Positions 1 through 8,077 of a DNA stretch of 64,000 nucleotides are shown here, piece by piece. Each line of letters opens with the position of its first letter. The first letter of the stretch is position 1. The position numbers and the translations under genes were made by a program. The notes beneath the pieces were generated by a model, which was given only the letters and a program-made list of their open reading frames with translations, ran no database searches and had not been told where the DNA came from. The stretch is from assembly GCF_000418325.1 (NCBI RefSeq), contig NC_021658.1, positions 9,686,001 through 9,750,000 on the forward strand, written 5' to 3'. Origin of the DNA: Sorangium cellulosum So0157-2 (lineage in GTDB: Bacteria > Myxococcota_A > Polyangia > Polyangiales > Polyangiaceae).

Positions 1-1083
1 TCGCGTAGCCGATCGCGATCCGTACTGGAAGACCGTCTGCAGCCTCGCCCCGGGCGCGGCGGCGAGCTCGGCGTAGACCGACGGCGCGGCGTCGAACGGG
101 ACGGGCGGGTCGAGCAGCGCGTCGAGCGCGGCGTCCTCCAGCAGGGCGCGCACCAGCGCGAAGCGCCGCGCATAGTCCCAGCGGGGCGCGCGCTCGGGCG
201 GGATGGTCGAGACCTGGCTCGCGCGCAGGCGCAGCCGGCGGCGGTGGAACTCCGCGCCGAGCGCGACCGGGCTCGTCCGCGCGCCGTAGAACGACGCGAC
301 CGTCACCGTCGCCTCGCGGGCCGCGTGCGCGATCGCGCGGTCGAGCTCGCCCGGGTCGCCCGTCGCGGCGATCACGACGTCCGCGTCGCCGCGCGGCCGG
401 TCGTCGTCGGGCCGGATCGCCGCAGCGGCGCCGAGCGCGAGGCCGGCGCCGCGGCGCCGCTCGCTCGGCTCGACCAGGCGGACCTCGGCCCCGGCGCGCC
501 GCGCGAGCGCCACGACGAGCAGCCCGACGACGCCGCCGCCGAGCACCACCACGGCGTCCCCGAGGCCGACCCCCGCGTCCCACACGCACGTGATCGCCGT
601 CTCGAGGTTCGCCGCCAGCACCGCGCGCTCGCCCGGGATCGAGCGGGGCAGCGCGCGCGCCGCGCCCGGCCCGAACAGGTGCAGATCGCCGTGCGGCGCG
701 AGCGCGAAGACGCGGTCGCCCAGCCCGAGCGCCGCGCCCTCGCCGCGGGCGACGACCTCGCCTACCCACGCGTAGCCATAGCGGCGCGGGTAGGTCGGCG
801 CGCCCGGCGCGTCGAGCGACGGATCGAACGGCGTCGGCCCCTCGCCGCGGAAGAGGAGGAGCTCCGTCCCCTGGCTCAGGCCCGAGGCGACCGCGCGCGC
901 CACGACCTCGCCGGCCCGCGGCTCGCGCGGCGGGTCGCCGGCGCGCACCTCGACGGCGCCGGGCCGGACGAACCAGAGCTCCCTGGCGGGCCCCGCGAGC
1001 GGCGCGGGCGCTTCCGGCGGCGCGGCCGCCGCGGGCGGCGCGGAGGGCCCCGGCGGCGCCGGAGGATCAGTCGGGATAGGCAA
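1..1083 (-). CDS. Zinc-type alcohol dehydrogenase, BchC-like (3' end outside window)
   Basis: This frame is open to the window edge, so the C-terminus and stop lie before base 1. The product is a medium-chain dehydrogenase: an N-terminal stretch with SGLSQGTELLLFRG, then RYGYAWVGEV, then the Rossmann glycine motif VVLGGGVVGLL followed by a cofactor-binding RLVEPSERR segment. The SGxSxGTEL pattern resembles the BchC branch (2-desacetyl-2-hydroxyethyl bacteriochlorophyllide dehydrogenase-like) more than classical zinc alcohol dehydrogenases. About 330 residues of the fold are visible, so little is missing. The start is uncertain: the first plausible codon is TTG at 1083, overlapping the end of the upstream RibD-like gene by about 17 bases, which suggests translational coupling. 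Substrate unknown; a photosynthetic role is not implied. Confidence 0.72.
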   Translation of the reverse strand, partial: MPIPTDPPAPPGPSAPPAAAAPPEAPAPLAGPARELWFVRPGAVEVRAGDPPREPRAGEVVARAVASGLSQGTELLLFRGEGPTPFDPSLDAPGAPTYPRRYGYAWVGEVVARGEGAALGLGDRVFALAPHGDLHLFGPGAARALPRSIPGERAVLAANLETAITCVWDAGVGLGDAVVVLGGGVVGLLVVALARRAGAEVRLVEPSERRRGAGLALGAAAAIRPDDDRPRGDADVVIAATGDPGELDRAIAHAAREATVTVASFYGARTSPVALGAEFHRRRLRLRASQVSTIPPERAPRWDYARRFALVRALLEDAALDALLDPPVPFDAAPSVYAELAAAPGARLQTVFQYGSRSATR

Positions 1084-1843
1084 CGTCGCCTCGCAAGAGC
1101 AGGTTGCCCCCCAGGAGCTCGACCGCCGGCTCGCGCAGGTCGATCGCCGACGCGAGCGGCGCCTCGCCGAGGGCGCCGACCGCGGGGATCGCCGTGTCGC
1201 CGAGCAGGCGCGGCGCGATCTCGACCTCGGCGCGATCGGCGAGCCGCGCGCGCAGGAAGGAGGTGAGCACGGCGGCGCCCCCCTCGACGAGCAGCCGCCG
1301 CACGCCGCGCGCATGGAGCTCGGCGAGCGCGTGCGGCAGCGAGACGCGGCCGCGGTCGTCCGCGGGCACGACGATCACCGCCGCGCCGCGCTCCTCGAGG
1401 CGCGCGCGCGCGCCGTCCTGCGCGCGGCCCGCCGCGCCGACGACGACCACGCGCCCGCCGGCCGGCTGTCCTCTCGAGGTGCCGTTGGCGGTGGTGGTGG
1501 ACGTGATCGACGTGATCGACGTGCTCGACGTGATCGACGTGCTCGACGTGCTCGACGTGATCGACGTCCATCGCAAGAGGCGCGCCCCCTCCGGCACGCC
1601 GAGGGCGCTCGCCAGCACGACGCGCATCGGCTGCGGGCCCTCGCACGCGCGCACCGTCAGCAGGGGATCGTCGATGACGACGGTGCGGATCCCGACGAGC
1701 ACCGCGTCGTGATCCGCGCGCGCCCGGTGGGCGTGCGCGATCCCCGCGGGCGTGCTGAGCTCGACGCGCTCGTTGGGGGCGGCGATGCGGCCGTCGAGCG
1801 TCTGGGCGAAGTGGAGCGTGACCAGCGGGCGCGGGAGGCTCAT
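1067..1843 (-). CDS. RibD C-terminal-type reductase
   Basis: The 258-residue product is a stand-alone RibD_C/dihydrofolate-reductase-fold NADPH reductase, without the deaminase domain of full RibD. Family features are the N-terminal LVTLHFAQTLDGRIA, the ADHDAVLVGIRTVVIDDPLLTVR segment and the LLVEGGAAVLTSFL motif near residue 195. Such proteins reduce a ribosylamino-pyrimidine in riboflavin synthesis or a related pterin/deazapurine-type substrate. ATG at 1843 was chosen because the conserved MSLPRPLVT start fits the family; the frame stays open further upstream without conservation. Residues about 93-114 are a Ser/Thr/Ile run encoded by a 9-bp repeat, placed in a loop between the two halves of the domain. 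The downstream dehydrogenase overlaps its 3' end, so the two probably act in one pathway. Confidence 0.85.
   Translation of the reverse strand: MSLPRPLVTLHFAQTLDGRIAAPNERVELSTPAGIAHAHRARADHDAVLVGIRTVVIDDPLLTVRACEGPQPMRVVLASALGVPEGARLLRWTSITSSTSSTSITSSTSITSITSTTTANGTSRGQPAGGRVVVVGAAGRAQDGARARLEERGAAVIVVPADDRGRVSLPHALAELHARGVRRLLVEGGAAVLTSFLRARLADRAEVEIAPRLLGDTAIPAVGALGEAPLASAIDLREPAVELLGGNLLLRGDVAYPD
1503..1565. repeat. 9-bp tandem repeat inside the RibD-like gene
   Basis: Seven head-to-tail units of GTGATCGAC or GTGCTCGAC lie in this stretch. The 9-bp period keeps the reading frame and encodes alternating Ser-Ile-Thr / Ser-Ser-Thr residues in the reductase. The other minus frame would read Asp-His-Val/Glu-His-Val. 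Confidence 0.95.
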
Positions 1844-2121
1844 GGCGCGCTCGCGGGCGGACACCCGGCGCGGCCGAACGCGCGCGCCGCGCGGGCGTTG
1901 GGGGACGACGTCCTCGTCCCGAGCCGGCCATCGAGCCTCCGGACCACGGCGCCACTGTAGAACAGAACGCCTGATCAGGCGAGGAGGCCACCCGCGGGGC
2001 GCGCGTCGCTCGCTTCGATCCACGAGAGCCGAACGAGGCCCTGGCGGGGCCGCCTTCGCGGTCGCTCGCCTTCGCGGTCGCTCGCTTGCCGCGCCGGTCG
2101 TGGCATCCTAAGCGAGCCCCG

Positions 2122-2811
2122 ATGCCCATTGGCTGGCCTGATCTCTCGGCGCGCTGCGACCGCGCGGGCACCCCGCTGCGCGGCGGATTCCACCCCTGCG
2201 AGGGCGACGGCGTCCCCGCGGCCGGGGATCTCCCCGCCGGGACGCTCGTCCTGCTCGGCAATGCAGGCCCATCCATGTGGCGCGCGTTCTCGCGCGCCCG
2301 CGAGCAAGCGCCCGATCTCGCGCTCGACGACTGGACCTCCGCGGTGGTCTCCGCGCTCGCCGCGGAGCTCGGCGCGGCCCCGCTGTTCCCCTTCACCGGC
2401 CCTCCGTACTGGCCTTTCCAGCGCTGGGCGCAGCGGGCCGAGCCGGTGTACCCGTCGCCCCTCGGCATCCTCATCCACCCGCGGTTCGGCCTCTGGCACG
2501 GGTATCGCGCCGCGCTCGTCTTCGCCGAGCGGCTGTCGCTCCCGCCGCGCGACGACCTGCCGAGCCCCTGCGCGTCCTGCGCCGACAAGCCCTGTCTGCG
2601 CGCCTGCCCCGTCGCCGCCTTCTCGCCCGGCAGCTACGACGTCGCCGCCTGCGTCGGCCACCTCGACGCCCAGCCTGCCGGAGCGTGCATGACCGCAGGG
2701 TGCCTGTCGCGCCGCGCGTGCCCGGTCGGGCAGGAGCACATCTATCCCGACGATCAACGCCGCTTCCACATGCGCGCGTTCCTCCGCGCTGCCCCGCCCG
2801 CGGGGCGCTAG
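2122..2811 (+). CDS. 4Fe-4S ferredoxin-like protein
   Basis: The 229-residue product has a C-terminal cysteine-rich region with CASCADKPCLRACP followed by C-x12-C-x3-C-x4-CP, consistent with two Fe-S clusters. The first motif has C-x2-C-x4-C-x3-CP spacing, two residues longer than a classical ferredoxin box. The N-terminal 150 residues are conserved-looking (LVLLGNAGPSMW, FTGPPYWPFQRWA) and recall the epoxyqueuosine reductase-like (QueG C-terminal) class of ferredoxin proteins. The start is the ATG at 2122; the frame is open upstream without recognisable sequence. It is monocistronic and divergent from the RibD-like gene. A redox role in the cytoplasm is likely; the partner is unknown. Confidence 0.75.
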   Translation: MPIGWPDLSARCDRAGTPLRGGFHPCEGDGVPAAGDLPAGTLVLLGNAGPSMWRAFSRAREQAPDLALDDWTSAVVSALAAELGAAPLFPFTGPPYWPFQRWAQRAEPVYPSPLGILIHPRFGLWHGYRAALVFAERLSLPPRDDLPSPCASCADKPCLRACPVAAFSPGSYDVAACVGHLDAQPAGACMTAGCLSRRACPVGQEHIYPDDQRRFHMRAFLRAAPPAGR

Positions 2812-2877
2812 CGCCCCAATGCACCCGGACGAGCTTTCTCTGACAGGACAGGATCCCAGGCAGGTTATCCTGGATCC

Positions 2878-4320
2878 ATGCGGACATTCGATACCGAGGA
2901 GCGCTGGAATGGCGAGGCGATCACCACGCTCGTCAAAGCGCCCTGCGCTCGCCGCCTTCGCGGCTCGTCCATGCTCGCGTCCGTCCTCGCGGCGGTCCAT
3001 CTCCTCGCGGGCTGCGCCGGCGGCACGCCCGGATCGAGCGCGGCGCTCGGACCGGCGCCGACGAGGCCGCCGGAGCCCCATCCGGCAATAGACCGGCGGA
3101 CGTTCGCCGAGCGGGCGCCTGCCCGGACGCGTCTGCTCGCGCAGATCGACCCGAAGGCCCTGCCCGCCGGCGACGTCGGCGCCATGCTCGGATGGGGCGC
3201 CGAGCGGTGCGGCGTGGACATCGAGCGGAGCATCTCGCGCGTTCAGATCGCCGTCGCCGAGCCAGCGGAGATCCGCGCCGACATCCTGGGCTCGCTCACG
3301 ATCGACGACGTGGGCTGCCTCCTCGAAGCCGAGCCGGACGGAGGCAGGCTCCGCGCCGGCCCGCTCGAGATCGTCCCGCTGCCCCGCGGCGGCGTGCGCG
3401 TCGCGACGCAGGGCGCCCTCGCGGACGGGCCAGGCGCGAACGAGGCGCTCGCGCGTCGGCTGGATCGAGCGCTCTCCCGCAGCGGCGCCGCGGTGGTCGC
3501 CGACCTCGGGCCCGCCGACGCCGCGATCGAGCTCGTCGCGACCGTGACCGATCACCTGGAGGCGAGGCTCTCGTCCCCCGGTCGCTCCGACGCGCCGCTC
3601 GCGGGAGCGCGGCTCGCCGAGGCCCTGGCCACCGCCCGGCAGAACGGGGCCGCGGGCCTGGAGCCGCTCGAGATCGCGGCCGCTCCTCCCGACGGCCTCG
3701 TCATGAGGGTCAAGATCGCGACGGACGCCGCGCTCGCCGCGACCACGCCGCTCGCCGTGCGGCGGCATGTGCTCGAGTCCTTCAAGGTGCCTTCCGGGAG
3801 CATGAGCCCGACCGTGATGCCGGGCGACCACCTCTTCGTGCTGAAAGACAAGCCTGGCGAGCGGGCCGGCCGGGGCGACGTCATCATGTTCCGCTCCCCG
3901 GCGGACCCGCGCCAGCGCTTCATCAAGCGGATCGTCGCGACCGGCGGAGATCGCGTCCAGATCGACGCTCGAGGTCTACGGATCAACGGTCGCGAGGTGA
4001 CTTCGGAGCTCGTCGGCGCGGAGCACGTCATCCCGGGAGACGCCGGGAGTCCTTATGAGCTGTGGCAAGAGACCCTCGGCGAGCGGCGCTATCCGGTCTT
4101 GCGCACCCCCGGCGGCCCTGCGCCGAGCGCTCTGGCCGACGTGAAGGTGCCTCACGGGAGCGTCTACGTCCTCGGCGACAACCGGGACAGCTCGTACGAC
4201 TCGCGGCATTTCGGCCCCGTGCCCGTCGAGGCCATCGAAGGCATCGCCGCCGTGATCTACTTCTCCATCGACACGAACGGCCTGAGCCACTGGGACCGCA
4301 TCGGGCTCCCGGTGCGGTGA
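2878..4320 (+). CDS. Lipoprotein-anchored signal peptidase I (fusion)
   Basis: The C-terminal ~190 residues are a complete S26A signal peptidase I: PSGSMSPTVMPGD with nucleophile Ser308, FIKRIVATGGD with general base Lys350, and the box E motif GDNRDSSYDSRHFG. The N-terminus differs from usual Lep proteins: instead of one or two membrane anchors it has an Arg-rich n-region, a hydrophobic segment and a lipobox ending LLAGC (Cys46). About 240 residues of unrecognised sequence, with a Cys pair near residues 117-144, lie between lipid anchor and catalytic domain. ATG 2878 is preferred to ATG 2971 because the shorter form would lack the positive n-region of a signal peptide. The expected activity is cleavage of secretory signal peptides at the periplasmic face of the inner membrane; a lipid tether would be atypical. 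Confidence 0.85.
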   Translation: MRTFDTEERWNGEAITTLVKAPCARRLRGSSMLASVLAAVHLLAGCAGGTPGSSAALGPAPTRPPEPHPAIDRRTFAERAPARTRLLAQIDPKALPAGDVGAMLGWGAERCGVDIERSISRVQIAVAEPAEIRADILGSLTIDDVGCLLEAEPDGGRLRAGPLEIVPLPRGGVRVATQGALADGPGANEALARRLDRALSRSGAAVVADLGPADAAIELVATVTDHLEARLSSPGRSDAPLAGARLAEALATARQNGAAGLEPLEIAAAPPDGLVMRVKIATDAALAATTPLAVRRHVLESFKVPSGSMSPTVMPGDHLFVLKDKPGERAGRGDVIMFRSPADPRQRFIKRIVATGGDRVQIDARGLRINGREVTSELVGAEHVIPGDAGSPYELWQETLGERRYPVLRTPGGPAPSALADVKVPHGSVYVLGDNRDSSYDSRHFGPVPVEAIEGIAAVIYFSIDTNGLSHWDRIGLPVR

Positions 4321-4494
4321 GATGTCGCCCGGCGCACAGGCCGGGCCGCCTCGCCCGCCTCGAGCGAGCTGAACTCGCGCCTCGCCGCCGTCGCGCCGCG
4401 CACCGAAATCCGCGTGGCGCCGAGCGCAGCCGTGCTTCGCCACGCTATGCTCGGGTCCTGGAGCGCGACGGCGCTCGCCTCTAGAGAACGCAGC

Positions 4495-6009
4495 ATGTCC
4501 ATCGAGCACTTCGACGTCCTGATCGTAGGCGCCGGCCTCTCCGGCATCGGGGCCGGCTACCACCTCCAGACGCGCTGCCCCGGCAAGCGGTACGCGATCC
4601 TCGAGGGGCGCAGCGCCATCGGCGGCACCTGGGACCTGTTCCGCTACCCCGGGATCCGCTCGGACTCCGACATGTTCACGCTCGGCTATTCCTTCCACCC
4701 CTGGAAGGAGGCCAAGGCGATCGCGGACGGGCCGTCGATCCGCGCGTACGTGCGCGATACGGCCCGGGAGTTCGGCATCGACCGGCACATCCGGTTCAAT
4801 CACCGGGTCCGATCCGCGTCGTGGTCCTCGGAGCACGCGCGCTGGACCGTCGAGGTGGACGTCGGCCCAGGCGAGGAGCGCGCCCGCTACTCCTGCGACT
4901 TCCTGTACGTCTGCAGCGGCTACTATCGCTACGAGAGCGGCTATACGCCCAGCTTCCCCGGCTCCGACGACTTTCAGGGACGGCTGGTGCACCCGCAAAA
5001 CTGGCCGCAAGATCTCGACTACCGGGGCAAGCGCGTCGTGGTCATCGGCAGCGGCGCCACGGCCGTGACGCTGGTGCCCGCGATGGCCGCCGACGCAGCG
5101 CACGTGACGATGCTCCAGCGCTCACCGAGCTACATCGCCTCGTTGCCCGCGGAGGACGCGATCGCGAACGCGATCCGCGAGCACCTGCCGGAGCGGATCG
5201 CCCACCGCGTCGCCCGCTGGAAGAACGTCGCGCTCAGCCTGCTCGTCTACCAGGTCTGCCAGCGCGCGCCGCGGCTCGCCAGGCGGATGCTCCGCAGCGG
5301 CGTCGCCCGGCATCTGCCGCCCGACTTCGACATCGATACGCACTTCAACCCTCGCTACGATCCGTGGGATCAGCGCCTCTGCCTCGTGCCCGACGGCGAC
5401 CTCTTCCGCGCGGTGACCGAGGGGCGCGCCTCGGTGGTCACCGACCGGATCCGGACCTTCACGAAGAGCGGCGTCCTGCTCGAGTCGGGCGAGGAGCTCG
5501 AGGCGGACATCATCGTGACCGCGACGGGCCTGGAGCTCCTGTTCTGCGGCGGCATCCGCGTCGACGTCGACGGCGACGTCCTCGATCCCGGGCGGGCGTT
5601 CATCTACAAGGGGTTGATGCTGGGCGGCGTCCCGAACTTCGCGTTCTGCCTCGGCTACACCAACGCTTCGTGGACGCTCCGCGCGGAGCTGGCCTCGATG
5701 TACGTCTGTCGGCTGCTAAGCCACATGGATCGCCACGGCTACCGGCAGTGCTTGCCCCGCCCTGACGAATCGGACCTCGATCCTCGGCCGCTGCTCGGCC
5801 TGAGGTCGGGCTACGTGCAACGCTCGGCGGCCCACCTGCCCAAGCAGGGCTCGAAGGCGCCGTGGTACTTCCGCCAGAACTACGTGCTCGATCTGCTCGC
5901 GATGACGCTCGGCCCGGTGGAGGACGCCGCCATGGTCTTTTCCAGGGAGGGTCGGCCGCCGCGCCGCGATGTCGCGAGCGCGGAGCGCCCTCGGCGCGCG
6001 GAGGCTTGA
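4495..6009 (+). CDS. Flavin-binding monooxygenase (Baeyer-Villiger type)
   Basis: The 504-residue protein is a class B flavoprotein monooxygenase of the EthA/cyclohexanone-monooxygenase type. It has an FAD Rossmann motif (VGAGLSGIGAG) at the N-terminus, the Baeyer-Villiger fingerprint FQGRLVHPQNWP from about residue 160 (FxGxxxHxxxWP), and a second GxGxxA NADPH motif (VIGSGATAVTL) right after it. ATATG-type conservation is visible in VTATGLELL. These enzymes insert oxygen beside a carbonyl or oxidise sulfur/nitrogen using NADPH and O2. ATG 4495 begins the conserved MSIEHFDVLIVGAG. It stands alone between the signal peptidase fusion and the cell-wall-binding gene, so the physiological substrate cannot be inferred. 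Confidence 0.92.
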   Translation: MSIEHFDVLIVGAGLSGIGAGYHLQTRCPGKRYAILEGRSAIGGTWDLFRYPGIRSDSDMFTLGYSFHPWKEAKAIADGPSIRAYVRDTAREFGIDRHIRFNHRVRSASWSSEHARWTVEVDVGPGEERARYSCDFLYVCSGYYRYESGYTPSFPGSDDFQGRLVHPQNWPQDLDYRGKRVVVIGSGATAVTLVPAMAADAAHVTMLQRSPSYIASLPAEDAIANAIREHLPERIAHRVARWKNVALSLLVYQVCQRAPRLARRMLRSGVARHLPPDFDIDTHFNPRYDPWDQRLCLVPDGDLFRAVTEGRASVVTDRIRTFTKSGVLLESGEELEADIIVTATGLELLFCGGIRVDVDGDVLDPGRAFIYKGLMLGGVPNFAFCLGYTNASWTLRAELASMYVCRLLSHMDRHGYRQCLPRPDESDLDPRPLLGLRSGYVQRSAAHLPKQGSKAPWYFRQNYVLDLLAMTLGPVEDAAMVFSREGRPPRRDVASAERPRRAEA

Positions 6010-6181
6010 GCCGAGGCGCGCGCCGCTCGAGCCTCGCTGGCCCCACGACGCCCGCTCCCCGGGTCGATATGACACGATGAGCGACGATGTCGGCTTCGCC
6101 TCCGCTGGAGCGTGCCATCGACGGGCGCGGCGTAGTATCCTGGGATCGAACCAGCGCGTCTGGCGATTGCCGGAGGGGACC

Positions 6182-7651
6182 ATGGGCGACAACGGGAACG
6201 CGGGGCTCGGCGCCCCCGAGCTCGCGGCGAACGAGGTGTTGAGATCGATCGCGGCGGGCGCGGCGACGCTCGCGGAGGGGGCGCGCGGCGACGGCGTGCG
6301 CGCCTTGCAAGAGGCGCTCGGCGCGATCGGCGCGATCGGCGAACGGATGACGGCCGACGGCTCGTTCGGGCCGAAGACGCGCGACGCCATCGTCGCGCTG
6401 CAAGCCGCGGAGGGCCTGCCGCAGACGGGCGTCGTCGACGCCGCGACCATCGCCGCCCTCGATCGGCATCTCGCGCGCCCCGCCGCCCCGCGCGCGCTGG
6501 CGCTCGAAGAGGCCATGGCCAAGGCCGCGGGGCTCAGCCCCGATCAGGTGGCGGCGCTCGGCCGCACGTCGCCCGCGGTCCAGGCGTCCGCCGGGCCCTC
6601 GCGCAACGATGAGGGCTATTTCAAGGATGGGGACAAGCTCCCGCAGGTGGTGCCCGGGGCCGAGCCGGATCCGGACGCGCCGCCGCCCGCCGTGGACTCC
6701 GTCGGCGACAGGCCCGCGGCCACCGCCGCCGGCGCGCTCGCCGCCGATCGGAGCGCGCGCCTCGACGAGGTCCGGCGCGCGCTCCGGGGCGACGCGCCCG
6801 CGCTGGCCGCGCTCGACAGGCTCCTCGCGGCGGGCCGGCTGCACGCGGGGGCGCTCCTGCCGAACCTGGCGACGATGGCGGGCGTCCAGCGCGATCCGAA
6901 GCTCGTGCTCGAGGGCGGCATCGATCCGCACCTCGTGCTCGCGCAGGCGATCCGGCACGTCGACAACCCGCTGCGCGTCAAGCAGGGCGCGTGTCACGGC
7001 ACCTGCGGCGCGGGGACGATGGAGTACGTCCTGCTGCGCGTCGATCCGGCCGAGTTCGTGCGGATCCTCGACGGGATCACGCGGGAGGCGCGCGAGGTGA
7101 CGCTCCGCTCGGGCCGCGCGCTCAGGATGCCGCGCAACGCGATCCTGCGCGACGCCTCGGGCCGGGTCGACATCGACCGGCTGTTGCAATCCGCGCTCAT
7201 GAACCACGCGACCGCGATGAGCTGGATCTTCGATTACGACAACCCCGAGGACAACGACTCGTTCTGGGCCGCCCTGGGGGGCGACTCGCGCGTCCCGCTC
7301 GGCAATTTCACGAGCCTGTTCCAGGACATCATGGGCGGCAGCTACACGAGCGTCTCGTCCCTCCTGCGCAGCGGCGCGTCCGTCGCCGCCGACGTCGCCG
7401 CGGCGATGGAGCGCGGCGAGAGGGTGCCCGTTCTCCTGAAATGGGACGGCGGCTATCACTGGGTCGTGGCCGAGAAGATCGAGCGCGGGGCCGACGGCGC
7501 GCCCGCCTCGGTCATCCTGCGCAACCCCGTGGGGTCGGACAGCTGCCAGGGCCCCCCGCCCCGCGCGCCGGTCCCCGAGCGCGGCGGCCGGTTTCGCATG
7601 AAGTACGCCGATCTCGCCGCGCACATCAACGGCGCGACCCTCAGGGGCTAG
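6182..7651 (+). CDS. Peptidoglycan-binding protein with papain-like C-terminal domain
   Basis: The 489-residue product begins with a peptidoglycan-binding-1 fold (about residues 20-95; GDGVRALQEALG, DGSFGPKTRDAIVALQ, VVDAATIAALD). A linker of about 140 residues follows, then a C-terminal domain I read as papain/C39-like: QGACHGTCG (Cys271, Cys275), GGYHWVVAEKI (His426) and LRNPVGSD (Asn448), a plausible Cys-His-Asn triad in the correct order. The start is set by a strong GGAGG six bases before ATG 6182; an upstream ATG at 6077 lacks one. No signal peptide is seen, so export would need a non-Sec route, or it acts inside. It could be a cell-wall-targeted peptidase or toxin; the catalytic assignment is inference. 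Confidence 0.62.
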   Translation: MGDNGNAGLGAPELAANEVLRSIAAGAATLAEGARGDGVRALQEALGAIGAIGERMTADGSFGPKTRDAIVALQAAEGLPQTGVVDAATIAALDRHLARPAAPRALALEEAMAKAAGLSPDQVAALGRTSPAVQASAGPSRNDEGYFKDGDKLPQVVPGAEPDPDAPPPAVDSVGDRPAATAAGALAADRSARLDEVRRALRGDAPALAALDRLLAAGRLHAGALLPNLATMAGVQRDPKLVLEGGIDPHLVLAQAIRHVDNPLRVKQGACHGTCGAGTMEYVLLRVDPAEFVRILDGITREAREVTLRSGRALRMPRNAILRDASGRVDIDRLLQSALMNHATAMSWIFDYDNPEDNDSFWAALGGDSRVPLGNFTSLFQDIMGGSYTSVSSLLRSGASVAADVAAAMERGERVPVLLKWDGGYHWVVAEKIERGADGAPASVILRNPVGSDSCQGPPPRAPVPERGGRFRMKYADLAAHINGATLRG

Positions 7652-7682
7652 GGGCGGAGCCGCCCGCGCCCCGCGGCGCCCG

Positions 7683-7985
7683 TCAGCCGATGCCGCCGCC
7701 TCTGCCCGTCCCGTCCGATCGATAGCACGCGTAGTTGTAGCCGATCTGCCCCGGCGTGCCCGACTCCCCATAGCTTGTCGTCAGGTAGTAGGCCATCGCG
7801 TAGCCCCAGCTACCGAGCGAATAGGAGTAGCCATACGACCAGCCATTTTTGTCGGTGGACGCGACGTAGAACTTCGAGATGCCGTTGTACGGGCCCGTGT
7901 ACATCGTGCCGATCGTCGCTCCGCCGGGTGAGCTGCGGAGCGTGAGCGAATCGGCGCAGGCGGCGTTGATCGCGCCGTTCGTCAC
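7683..7985 (-). CDS. Small bacterial SH3-like protein
   Basis: The 100-residue product resembles one SH3b domain (SLTLRSSPGG, GWSYGYSYSLGSWGYAMAYYL), a fold that usually binds cell-wall peptides on secreted proteins. No signal peptide is encoded. The only start is GTG 7985, with AAGGGG immediately before it, too close for a normal ribosome site. Just upstream is a GCGCAC hexamer repeat (7991-8015), and the frame closes at 8040. The gene may therefore be a 5'-truncated version of a longer secreted SH3b protein, or wrongly framed by the repeat. It lies downstream of, and codirectional with, a Pro-rich membrane protein. Confidence 0.5.
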   Translation of the reverse strand: MTNGAINAACADSLTLRSSPGGATIGTMYTGPYNGISKFYVASTDKNGWSYGYSYSLGSWGYAMAYYLTTSYGESGTPGQIGYNYACYRSDGTGRGGGIG

Positions 7986-8077
7986 CCCTTGCGCACGCGC
8001 ACGCGCACGCGCATGCGCGCGACGACCGAGCGCGGCCTCTCACATCGGACGACATCGGCGCTGCATCATCGACGACG

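Noticed and set aside
876..2588. Long minus-strand frame with DHVEHVDHV repeats
   Set aside because: The repeated His/Val run is the out-of-frame reading of the 9-bp repeat; the RibD motifs lie in the adjacent frame.
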